Assembly: GCA_013416795.1 (NCBI GenBank)
Contig: RQSC01000032.1
Span: 328,871-345,314, forward strand
Length of the DNA: 16,444 nucleotides
Direction of reading: 5' to 3'
Origin: Prasinococcaceae sp. CCMP 1430
Taxonomy: Eukaryota > Prasinodermophyta > Palmophyllophyceae > Prasinococcales > Prasinococcaceae
Of the stretch, positions 1 to 7,268 are shown one piece after another. The notes under the pieces are model-generated. The model was not told the DNA's origin. It made no database searches and worked only from the letters and a program-made list of their open reading frames with translations. The stretch's first letter is position 1. The number at the start of each line of letters is the position of its first letter. The position numbers and the translations under genes are program-made.

Positions 1-1
1 C

Positions 2-1381
2 GCCGGCGCCTCGGCCGGCCTCCCTTTCTCCGCCCGGCCTCCCGCGGCCTTGGCGGAGTCCGCGACCTCCTCCGCGCCGGGGCCGGAGCGTGCCCCCGTG
101 CCGGCGGGGCCGGCGTGCGTGTGGCCGGCGCCGCCGGACGCCACCGTGGAGCGCTGGGCGAGCTCGTTCCCGACCTACCTGCAGGCGGTGAGCGCGCCGG
201 ACGACGAGTTCTGCGTGAGCGCCGCCGCCGAGCAGGCGGCGGCGGCCTCCCGAGCCGAGCGCGGCGACGCGCTCTGGCGGACGGTGCGCCAGCAGGCGGA
301 GCTGCAGGCGCAGGCGGAGCCGCTGCTCTCCACGTCGATGTACTCGAGCGTGCTGGCGCACAAGACGCTGCCCGCGGCGCTCGCGTTCGTGCTGGCGAAT
401 CGCCTCGCGGACACCACCCTGCTGGCGCCGCATCTGCAGCGGCTCATCGAGCGCGAGCTGAGCGCGCCGCACGTCGAGCACGCGATGCGCACCGACCTCA
501 AGGCGCTCCTCGAGCGCGACCCCGCGTGCCGCGACCTGGTGTCCGGGCTGGTGTACTACAAGGGCTTCCACGCCATCCAGGCGCACCGCGTGGCGCACGA
601 GCTCTGGCTGCGCGGCGAGAAGGAGATGGCGCTCATGCTTCAGAGCCGCGTCAGCGAGGTGCTGGGCATTGACACGCACCCGGGCGCGTGCTTCGGGCGC
701 GGGATCCTCATCGACCACGGCACGGGCTGCGTGATCGGCGAGACCGCCGTGCTTGGCAACAACGTCTCCATCATGCAGGGCGTCACGCTGGGTGGCACGG
801 GCAAGGCCGGCGGCGATCGCCACCCCAAGATAGGCTCCGGCGTGCTCATCGGCCCGATGGCCACCGTTCTGGGCAACATCACGGTCGAGAGGGGCGCCGC
901 CATCGCGGCCGGGAGCCTCATCCTCAAGACCGTGCCTGAGTTCACGATGTGGGCCGGCGTGCCGGCCAAGCAGGTGGGCACGCTCTCGCGCGGCACGCTC
1001 CCTTCTGTCGAGATGGAGGTGGACGTTTTGGGGATGGCCGGCTCCGCGGCCGAGCAGGCCAGCTTTTGCGACGCGTGGGCTGAGGCCGTCGCCGCCGCAG
1101 ACAGGGAGATCGCGCAGGGCGCCGAAGGCGACACTGCGAGCGACCGAGTGGGGGCGGCGGGAGCGGCGGCGGTGAGTGCCGTAGCAACCTCGACGGCGGA
1201 CGCGATAGGACCTGGCAGCGTCGTGGACGTGACCGCGGGGCACTACGACGGCTCGCGCGGCGAGGTGATCATGATGCTGCGCTCGGGCAAGCAGGCGCGC
1301 GTGAGGCTGGCGAAATACGGCAGCACCGTCGAGAGCTCCATCGACATCGCGGACCTCCAGATCGCGTCCGAGGCGGCATGA
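2..1381 (+). CDS. cysE: Serine O-acetyltransferase (CysE/SAT type), 5' partial, with C-terminal extension
   Basis: Transfers acetyl from acetyl-CoA to L-serine to give O-acetylserine, the committed step of cysteine synthesis. The N-terminal helical SAT domain runs from about nt 270 to 650. The left-handed beta-helix hexapeptide region follows to about nt 990. The catalytic set is visible: Asp in GIDTHPGA (671-673), His in IDHGTG (716-718) and His in GGDRHPKIG (821-823), plus the TLGGTGKAGG loop. The frame is open to the first base of the window and the first in-frame ATG (nt 340) lies inside the SAT domain, so the true start is upstream. The Ala/Pro-rich N-terminal stretch could be part of a plastid transit peptide, but this is inference. 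After the usual end, about 130 further residues follow. The last 55 or so (about 1207-1365) look like a small beta-barrel of KOW type. The usual bacterial C-terminal tail that docks O-acetylserine sulfhydrylase is not seen. No intron is evident. Confidence 0.93.
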   Translation, partial: AGASAGLPFSARPPAALAESATSSAPGPERAPVPAGPACVWPAPPDATVERWASSFPTYLQAVSAPDDEFCVSAAAEQAAAASRAERGDALWRTVRQQAELQAQAEPLLSTSMYSSVLAHKTLPAALAFVLANRLADTTLLAPHLQRLIERELSAPHVEHAMRTDLKALLERDPACRDLVSGLVYYKGFHAIQAHRVAHELWLRGEKEMALMLQSRVSEVLGIDTHPGACFGRGILIDHGTGCVIGETAVLGNNVSIMQGVTLGGTGKAGGDRHPKIGSGVLIGPMATVLGNITVERGAAIAAGSLILKTVPEFTMWAGVPAKQVGTLSRGTLPSVEMEVDVLGMAGSAAEQASFCDAWAEAVAAADREIAQGAEGDTASDRVGAAGAAAVSAVATSTADAIGPGSVVDVTAGHYDGSRGEVIMMLRSGKQARVRLAKYGSTVESSIDIADLQIASEAA

Positions 1382-1526
1382 CGCGCTGCTGCCACCCGCC
1401 CACACGACGCCCCCCGCGCCCTCTGGCCGGCGTGGCCTTGTACACTACCGGTAAGATTGTACGTATTATACGAGCGACCAGCGCGCACCCGCGCCATACG
1501 CGCGCTCCTCTTAGACGCAGAAGTCG

Positions 1527-1670
1527 ATGGTCGCCGATGCGGGCGGCGCTGCGAGCTGCGCCCTGCTGAACGTATGCGGCCACGAGCTCGAGCCCGAGTG
1601 CAGCATCGTCGACTTGCGATGCTTCCTTGCCACGCCCCACGCTGCGCCGGCGGCCTGCGTCACCAGCTGA
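1527..1670 (+). CDS. Possible short ORF or exon, unknown product
   Basis: An ATG-to-TGA frame of 47 codons. I do not recognise the product. Reading the codons by eye, the third position is mostly G or C (41 of 47) while positions one and two are clearly less so, and G is frequent at position one. That is the pattern expected of coding DNA on this strand. The sequence just before the ATG (ctcttagacgcag) could also be a 3' splice site, so this might be an internal exon. The opposite strand shares the same wobble positions and is a weaker alternative. Low confidence: there is no homology and no neighbouring exon I can join to it. Confidence 0.2.
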   Translation: MVADAGGAASCALLNVCGHELEPECSIVDLRCFLATPHAAPAACVTS

Positions 1671-1963
1671 CCCGCGGAGTGCGCGTCGCCCACCACCCCG
1701 ACGCCCACGCCGAGCACGAGGTGCAACGCAGCAGAATCCCACCCCGAGCGCGCGCGCGGCGTCTCCCTACCCCCGCCTGCCCCCCCACTCACGGCCACAC
1801 CGTGGGCGCGGGCGTGGCGGGGAGACCGCAGGCGTCGCGAAGGCGCGGCGCTGAGTGAGCGCTCGGCCGTGGGGGAACCGCGCCGCGTCCCGGAGGCGGA
1901 GCGCTACAGCACTCGCGGGACGGCGCCGCGCCCGTCGCTACCGTTGCGGCCGAGGAGCGGCGC

Positions 1964-2097
1964 CTGACGCGTTCGGAGCGTCAGAGGTTGGGGCGCGGCG
2001 CGCGTGTGCGGACGCGCGTTCGTGGGGGTGGGGGTGAGAGTGGGGGGATAGAGGAAGTCGCTGGCGCGGTGCTTCGACGTCGGGCGTTCGGAGCGTC
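1964..2097. repeat. Repeated 14-mer upstream of the ARL16-like gene, with inverted repeat
   Basis: gcgttcggagcgtc occurs at 1969-1982 and again at 2084-2097. The first copy sits inside an inverted repeat with 7-base arms (ctgacgc at 1964-1970, gcgtcag at 1978-1984). Their place 100-230 bases before the ARL16-like start would suit a promoter element, but function is inference. Confidence 0.4.
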
Positions 2098-2196
2098 GGA
2101 ATTGCTGGCGAGGGGCGCACGTGCGGGCGTTGTGTGCGTGTGGGGGAAGGTGGAGGCGCTGGCGCGTCGCGCAGTGAGCGTGGCGCAGGCGCGGGC

Positions 2197-3091
2197 ATGG
2201 CTGAGGCGTCCGGCCGCGGGCACGCGCGATTGGTGATGCTCGGCGCTGAGGGCGCAGGAAAGACGACGCTCGCTCGGCGAGCGCGCGAGGCGTGCAGCGG
2301 TGGCGGAGGCCTGCCGCAACAGGGGAGAGGCAAGACCGCATCCAAGGCGTGCTGCAGAGGCGGTGGCGGAGGCGGAGGAGGTGGCCCGCCGCAGCAGGGG
2401 CGAGGCAATCTCACGCGCGAGTCGGAGCCTGTTCCGACCATCGGCGTCGAGCTGCACACGCTGGGCGGTGGCGTGGCGGCTGCGGCGCGGGGTGGCGCGG
2501 TAGAGCTGCGTGAGGTGGGGGGATCCATGCGCTCCGTGTGGCCGACGTATCTCGCTGGCGCCGACGCGCTCGTGTACGTGCTCGATGCCGCCAACCCAGC
2601 GGGTGCGGCTGCAGGCGCGACTGCGCTCTGGCGGGTACTCACCGAAGAGGCTGCGCAGCAGCTCCCGGTGTTGCTGGTGCTCAACAAACAGTACGTCCCA
2701 CGCCGTCGGGAAGCGGCGCGCCCGCCTGACGTGCGCGGGGAGACAACTGGGTGCGGTCGCGCGCCTGCGCAGCCTTGACGTGCGTGTGCTGACGTCCTCT
2801 CACACCCACACTCGTGATGTGATACCCGCTCTCCTAAGGGACCTGCCATGTGTCATGCCGCGCGCACAGCTCGAGGCCATGTTGCGCCTAGATGACCTCC
2901 GCGCGGCGCTCGGAGCGCGCCTCACGACGCTTGACTCTGCGAGCGCAACAGCAGCGGTCGGCGCACCCGGCGCGCACAAGGCCGCGTCACAGTGCGCGGC
3001 CGAGATGCTCAAGTGGGCCGCGGATGTGTGCAACGGCAGCAGCGGGCCAGCGAAGCGCGGTAAGGGGACGAGCAAGGTTTCGCCGCTCTGA
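2197..3091 (+). CDS. ARL16: ARL16-like small GTPase (ARF family), two exons
   Basis: Exons 2197-2690 and 2839-3091 give 248 residues; human ARL16 is about 200. The P-loop GAEGAGKTT is at residues 16-24. Switch I is around PTIGVEL (80-86). The switch II region reads REVGG (105-109), where classical ARFs have WDxGGQ; ARL16 also departs from that motif. NKQD (163-166) is the guanine-specificity motif and forms only when the intron is removed. The residues after it, DLPCVMPRAQLEAMLRLDDL, align closely with ARL16 (DLPC...EM..L.RL.D), which decides both family and splice junction. Between P-loop and switch I lies a Gly/Gln-rich insertion of about 40 residues. The ATG at 2197 leaves only 15 residues before the P-loop, normal for the family. 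The animal protein acts in membrane traffic and cilia; the role here is inferred. There is a TGTAA at 3166-3170, 75 bases past the stop, as a possible poly(A) signal. Confidence 0.85.
2311..2408 (+). repeat. In-frame partial duplication coding a Gly-rich insertion in the ARL16-like GTPase
   Basis: Two 23-base near-copies (2311-2333 and 2386-2408) code for LPQQGRG and PPQQGRG. They are spaced 75 bases (25 codons) apart, each preceded by a run of Gly codons. They lie between the P-loop and switch I. Confidence 0.75.
2691..2838 (+). other. Intron in the ARL16-like gene
   Basis: Donor ca|GTACGT at 2691 and acceptor ctcctaAG at 2838, phase 2, 148 bases. Joining restores the NKQD motif followed by the conserved DLPC segment. 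Candidate branch sites are ctgac (2789-2793) and ctcac (2799-2803). Confidence 0.85.
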
Positions 3092-3359
3092 CCAGACGGC
3101 CGCGGCGCGTTGGCGTCACCTGTACCCTAAGCGAGCTCAACCGCAGCCGCTGTGAGCTTCCGTGCTGTAAACTCCAATGCAGCGTACGTATGCCTGCTCG
3201 CCGCGCCGAGCACGCGACTCCGCGCACGAGCACTATGGGCACGGACGGAGGGGGGGCGGAGCACGAGTGACCCAGCGGCGTGATCGGTGTGCATACACGC
3301 CTGCCCTGGCGCGCGCTGGCGAGGCAGCGGAGCACTCTAGTGCGCGAGCGTGGCGGAGT
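3092..3359. other. Convergent 3' intergenic region between the ARL16-like and PAC1-like genes
   Basis: These 268 bases lie between two stop codons on opposite strands and should hold both 3' UTRs. The TGTAA at 3166-3170 resembles the green-algal poly(A) signal for the plus-strand gene. No AATAAA and no coding signal were seen. Confidence 0.5.
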
Positions 3360-4115
3360 TTACATGTACACGAGGTCGCGCTCGTCGAAGCCCGTCCCCG
3401 TGGGTGTCGGCGAGGTGCCCTCGGCGGCGAACACTTCCTCATCGACAGACAAGCTTGCGACGGCCGCAGCCGCATCGAGGAGCACCCTCGGGGCGCTCGC
3501 ACCGCGCCCGGCGTGGGCGAGCGCGAGCGCACACGGCAGTGCCGCCACCGCCGCGAAGTGCGCAAATGCGGCCGCAGCGCCGTCGCTAATCGGCGCGTGA
3601 GGCGGCAGCTCGCCGCTTGCCACGGCGCCGAGCGCGTCCGACGCAGAGCCTCCCAGCTGCGGGGCAAATGCCCCGTCACCTTGCGCTATCCACACTCCAC
3701 CCGTCTGCGCCTCACGCTGCGAAAGGTGCGCCGCAGCGACGAGCACCACCTGCTTCGCGCCACCCTCTTTCAGGAGCGCTGCCGCGGCCGCGGCGAGCGC
3801 GTTGGCGACCGACACATCACTCGCCGCATCCGCACGCAGCAGCCGGAGCAGCGAGACGCGCGGGGCGCCATCGTCGCCGCACACTGTCACAATCTCCGCA
3901 TCGCAGTCGCCCCCACCGCCACTGCGGGTACCGTCGCCGCCCTCGAGCACCAGCTCCACGCGAGCTGTGCTGCCGCCGCCACCGCCTCCGCCGAGCGCAG
4001 CGAGAGTGCGCGCACCCGCGCCTCCGCCAGCGGCGTCGACTCCCCCGACAAGAGCGAGCGGCGCAACCAACGGTTCGTCTGCTGGGTGCGCGCGCACGAC
4101 CAGTCGCGCCACCAT
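3360..4115 (-). CDS. Hypothetical protein, tentatively proteasome assembly chaperone 1-like
   Basis: A 251-residue intronless frame from an ATG at 4115 (reads MVARLVVRAHP) to TAA at 3360. The frame stays open further upstream, but that part overlaps the methyltransferase on the other strand and has no family features. The middle has a predicted helix then a beta strand (NALAAAAAALL...QVVLVAAAHLS). The C-terminal half has a helix then strand (DGAAAAFAHF, LPCALALAHAG) and a further helix. This order resembles the C-terminal half of PAC1/PSMG1, which pairs with PAC2 to guide 20S alpha-ring assembly. The match is by pattern only, because the Ala-rich composition weakens it. Gly runs (GGGGGGG near residue 47) mark flexible loops. 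It is divergent from the methyltransferase, with about 100 bases between starts. Confidence is good for the CDS and low for the name. Confidence 0.6.
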   Translation of the reverse strand: MVARLVVRAHPADEPLVAPLALVGGVDAAGGGAGARTLAALGGGGGGGSTARVELVLEGGDGTRSGGGGDCDAEIVTVCGDDGAPRVSLLRLLRADAASDVSVANALAAAAAALLKEGGAKQVVLVAAAHLSQREAQTGGVWIAQGDGAFAPQLGGSASDALGAVASGELPPHAPISDGAAAAFAHFAAVAALPCALALAHAGRGASAPRVLLDAAAAVASLSVDEEVFAAEGTSPTPTGTGFDERDLVYM

Positions 4116-4212
4116 CCTTGCTGCTGCTACCGAGCGCGCCACGCACGCGAGGTGTGGTGCGCGCCCCCGCGCGCAGCGGCAGATCCTTTCGTGCGTGCCA
4201 CATTGCGTCCAG
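4116..4212. promoter_or_regulatory. Short divergent promoter region
   Basis: 97 bases separate the ATG of the minus-strand PAC1-like gene (4115) from the most upstream plausible ATG of the methyltransferase (4213). If the methyltransferase starts at 4300 the gap is 184 bases. No core element is recognisable; the promoter role rests on gene orientation. Confidence 0.4.
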
Positions 4213-5343
4213 ATGGCGGCAGTGGCTGCGGCAGGTGGAACGCGGGCTAGGCCCTGGCGCGGCTGCGGCGGCGCGCGCGTACGGCGGCCCCGCGGGATGA
4301 CAGCGCCCGCACAGCCGCCGCAACGCACCGTCGTGCACGGCGACGCCTTCGAGTGGCTCGCCACGCAGCCCACGCTCGGCGAGCGCACGTGCGTCGTGAC
4401 GTCCGCGCCGGACCGCAGCGAGATTCGCGAGGCCTTCGGGTCGCGCACGCCCACGGCTGAGGAGTACGGCGCATGGCTCACTGAGACGACGCGCCTGATC
4501 GTCTCCAAGGTGCGAGTGCCGCGCGAGGGGTACATCCCCGCAACCCCCTCCTCGCGGCCTTCCCGCCCCGCCTGCGCGCACACACGTCGCGCCGTGGATG
4601 CTGACACCGGCCTGGCGCGCGAGCAGCTCGACGCGGGATGTGCAGCTGTCTTCTATCAGTCGGACGTTCGCTACGACGCGGGGGTTGACAACCCCAGCGC
4701 CGCCGCTGCAGGCACCCACGGCGCCGAGGACGCTGGAGCGTGGGAATACATCGACAAGTCCTTCCTGTGCACTTCGGGGGCGCTCAAGGCCGGCGGAAGG
4801 GTGATGTGGCACAAGCTCGCGCTGCGCACACGGCCGGACAACCTCGTGCTGGGTGTCAACCCCGGATACACGCACGTTCTGTGCTACGGGTCTCCGCGGG
4901 GCACGCGTCTGCCGCCTCCGTGCTCGCCTGCAGTGAGCAACGCCCCGGACGTCATGTCGCGCGGGGAGACGGACTGGGCGCGGGGCGCGGGCGCCGAGGC
5001 CACCGAGCGCATTGTACGCTACCTGCGCGATGGACTCGGTGCGCGACGTATTGTCGACCCTTTCTGTGGCACCGGCGCGGTCCTCGCCGTTGCAGGCGCC
5101 ATGGGGCTCGAGTCGGTGGGCGTCGAGTGCTGCAAGAAGCGCGCGCGCGTGGCGCGCGGCCTCGCAGCTGAGGGGAGTGGTAAGGACATGCAGCTCGTGC
5201 GGCCGGGGCCGCCAGAGGACATCGCTGAGGAGGTGGAGGCCAGGAGGCGGCGGTACATTGACCATCGGAAGGCGAACGTCGCGCAGCAGAAGGAGCGGGC
5301 TAGGCTGGAGAAGCAGCGGCAGCGGGCTCAGCAGCGACAATAG
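4213..5343 (+). CDS. Class I SAM-dependent methyltransferase (DNA-methylase-like fold), two exons
   Basis: Exons 4213-4509 and 4627-5343 give 337 residues; starting at the ATG at 4300 gives 308. VHGDAFEWL begins the fold, and VVTSAPDRSEI stands where amino-methylases have their (D/N/S)PP(Y/W) catalytic motif IV. FYQSDVRYD and WEYIDKSFL follow. The SAM-binding segment VDPFCGTGAVLAVAGAMGLESVGVE is near the C-terminus, so motif order is permuted as in beta-class amino-methylases. From memory, the combination TSxPD, FYQSD and DPFCGxGxVLA resembles an uncharacterised group of bacterial and algal methyltransferases, but the substrate is unknown to me. A basic, Gln-rich tail (about the last 45 residues) suggests nucleic-acid or protein contact. 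The intron between LIVSK and LDAGCAAVFYQ is in frame and stop-free, so unspliced reading adds 39 foreign residues. Confidence 0.85.
   Translation: MAAVAAAGGTRARPWRGCGGARVRRPRGMTAPAQPPQRTVVHGDAFEWLATQPTLGERTCVVTSAPDRSEIREAFGSRTPTAEEYGAWLTETTRLIVSKVRVPREGYIPATPSSRPSRPACAHTRRAVDADTGLAREQLDAGCAAVFYQSDVRYDAGVDNPSAAAAGTHGAEDAGAWEYIDKSFLCTSGALKAGGRVMWHKLALRTRPDNLVLGVNPGYTHVLCYGSPRGTRLPPPCSPAVSNAPDVMSRGETDWARGAGAEATERIVRYLRDGLGARRIVDPFCGTGAVLAVAGAMGLESVGVECCKKRARVARGLAAEGSGKDMQLVRPGPPEDIAEEVEARRRRYIDHRKANVAQQKERARLEKQRQRAQQRQ
4510..4626 (+). other. In-frame intron in the methyltransferase
   Basis: Donor aag|GTGCGA at 4510, ctgac branch candidate at 4601-4605, acceptor gcgagcAG ending 4626. It is phase 0, 117 bases and stop-free. 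Removal joins LIVSK to LDAGCAAVFYQSD and removes a Pro/Arg-rich insertion. An acceptor a little further down (gatgtgcag) is less likely. Confidence 0.75.
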
Positions 5344-5544
5344 CGACGCGGGCTCGAGGCCGCGCGGCGACGCGCACGCCACGCAGCACAGCGCCGGCCC
5401 GAGGAGCCCCAGAGCATACGCTGTACAGTAATCCTTGTCGCGTGATGTACACCCCGAGCGGAGTGTGGCGCGGGGCGCCCGCTGGTGAGCACTGGCTGCT
5501 GGTGCGCGCTGCTGGACGAAGCGGGGCGGGGCGGCGTGTACTGT
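5344..5544. other. Intergenic region between methyltransferase and dioxygenase-like gene
   Basis: About 200 bases hold the methyltransferase 3' end and the promoter of the next gene in the same direction. The small palindrome ctgtacag lies around 5420. No gene is seen. Confidence 0.4.
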
Positions 5545-7268
5545 ATGTACGTCAGAATGAGATGTGATTTCGCAGGTGAGTGAGTGCGGTTCGGCGTACC
5601 GGGCGGACGCGTTCCCCGACGTGCGCGGCGCCTGCTCCGCTCGCGCAGGCTGGCGGCGCAGGCTGCCAGTCGTCAGTTCGCACAGCTGCGGCGTACTACA
5701 AGCAGGGCGCGCGCTTCGCCAAGTGGCGCACGACCGGCGGCGCGCCAGCGGCGCAGCGCCTGCTGGCACGCGTGGCCGCCTCCGCCCTCGCGCGCGAGCG
5801 CGCGACACTCGCGCGGGTCGATCGCTTGCTCGCGGCCGGCGATGCTCACTCGGCCGCCACCGTCGTACGCGCACGCATGGAGGATATTGACGCCTCGGAC
5901 TCGGACTCGCAATCAGACTCTGAGACGGACTCTGAGAGTGCCGAGCTGCACGAAGATGCGGCGCTGCCCGCCTCCAGGTCGCTGCGCGCGCTCGTTCGCG
6001 GCGGCGAGGGGGCGGTGTCGGCGGGCGCGCTCGCAGGCGCGTACTGGCAGCGCTTCCTCGACGAGGCGGAACGGGCGGTGGCTGCGCGGAGCGAAGGGGG
6101 CAGCAAGAGTGGTGACCGCGGCGATGAAACGATGAGTGCGCGCGCCCAGTGCGTCGGCGAGGAGACCGCCGCGTCCGTTCGCGCGGCGCTCGATGCGGAC
6201 GGATTCGCTGTCGCCTCGCCGCGGGTGGTCGGCGGCCGCAGAAAGGAGTCGCAGCACGCGGGCGACAGCCGATCCGCCACGGCCCGCGAGCTGCAGGTGC
6301 TGTACGAGCTCATCGCGGCGCTCGTCCGTGAGGGCTGGCCGCCGGTGTTTGTGTACCTCTATCCGCTCGCCTGGAGGGTCGTTGCAGATGCAATCGAGCT
6401 CGCTGCCCCGATGCTGCTCGACGACGGCGAGGCAGTGGAGGAGGCGCTCGTCGTGGAGCCCAGCGTCTTTGCGTGGGCCCTCGGCGCGCCTGCCGGCGAC
6501 AATTTCCCCGTGCCCCGCCGCGACTACAGTTTCTCCGAGTCCTTCGCGGAGGCCGCTGGAGAGGCCGCGCACACCGGCAGTGGCGATGGCGGCACTGGCA
6601 ACCGCACACGCCGCACGCTGCTATGCATGTGGCTGCCCGTGGTCGACGTGAGCACGGCCAGCGGCTGCCTCTACGCCCTGCCTCGCGGTGCCGACCCAAC
6701 GTGGGCGCAGCCCGCACACCCGCACCATCTCTCCCAGGCGCACGTCAGCGGGCGCAAAGGGTGCCGCGGCGGTGGTGAAACGACCCTCAGATTCGGGCTG
6801 GGTGACGCCAGGCCGCTCCCGGTGGAGGCTGGCGGAGCGGTGGTGTGGTCGGGGAACACGCTGCACTGGGGGGCGGCCGCGGCACCGACCAGCCGCGGCC
6901 GGCGCGGCGCCCTGCTCGGGCCGGTCGGCCTGGCGGACCGCGGCGGTGGCGGCGTGCAGGGGCATGCCTGCAGCTCGCAGGGCGGCCGAGGCGGTGGACA
7001 CCTCCTCGTGGTCCTGGGGGTGCAGGGGCGTGCGAGCGCGACAGGACGCACGTCAGCTCACTACGGGACGGGCGCGAGCCCACACGCCGGTGCGCTCACG
7101 CCACGCGTGCTCGCAGGCGCGTCGCGGCGCGGCTCACCTGGGGAGCGTACAGCGCTGCAACCAGCTCCTCCGCCGAGCGCGCCGTCGCGTTGGCAGCTGC
7201 GAGCAGGGCCTCCAGGCTGTCCCTCTCGTCGTGCGCGGCGCCAATGCACGCGCGCACGCACGCCTTGA
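5545..7268 (+). CDS. Phytanoyl-CoA dioxygenase-like (2OG-Fe(II) oxygenase fold) protein; both ends uncertain
   Basis: The main frame (about 5690-7268) has an acidic Ser/Asp/Glu stretch (5884-5960) and then a domain that looks like phytanoyl-CoA/2-oxoglutarate dioxygenases. Its landmarks are VREGWPPVFVYLYPLAW, WALGAPAGDNFPVPRRDYSF, RTLLCMWLPVVDV, SGCLYALPRGADP, and PLPVEAGGAVVWSGNTLHWGA. The distal iron His is present (6864-6866). The expected first ligand in an HxD motif reads Arg (codon 6516-6518, PRRD), so activity is doubtful. The frame as opened begins with a non-ATG codon. A small first exon from ATG 5545 (or 5557) to 5575 followed by GTGAGT fits in phase with acceptors at 5653-5690. The last 100 or so residues are Gly/Ser/Arg-rich and overlap the opposite-strand GCIP gene by about 170 bases, so the real end may be earlier or follow an unrecognised intron. 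Confidence 0.6.

Larger units (their letters stand above)
1382..2196. other. Intergenic stretch without a firm gene
   Basis: This 815-base stretch separates the serine acetyltransferase stop from the ARL16-like start. Long frames here on both strands are Arg/Pro/Ala-rich readings of GC-rich DNA with no recognisable domain. It holds one short ORF with codon-like composition (1527-1670), a pair of identical 14-mers (1969-1982 and 2084-2097) and G-rich tracts around 2025-2050. The part nearest 2197 should include the ARL16-like promoter, but I see no TATA box or other element I can name. Confidence 0.6.

Noticed and set aside
1904-2849. Minus-strand Pro/Arg/Ser-rich frames opposite the ARL16-like gene
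   Set aside because: They cover the conserved GTPase exon on the other strand and read as low complexity.
3177-4250. Plus-strand Arg-rich frame across the PAC1-like gene
   Set aside because: Composition is typical of an antisense shadow. It has no motif and overlaps a better minus-strand gene.
4116-4607. N-terminal extension of the PAC1-like frame to 4607
   Set aside because: It lies antisense to the methyltransferase exon 1 and intron and shows no fold. The ATG at 4115 gives a compact protein and leaves room for a divergent promoter.
6768-6812. Mini-intron in the dioxygenase-like gene (ggGTGCC to gccAG)
   Set aside because: Phase fits, but at about 44 bases it is much shorter than the other introns and has only a weak branch site. 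Left unspliced.
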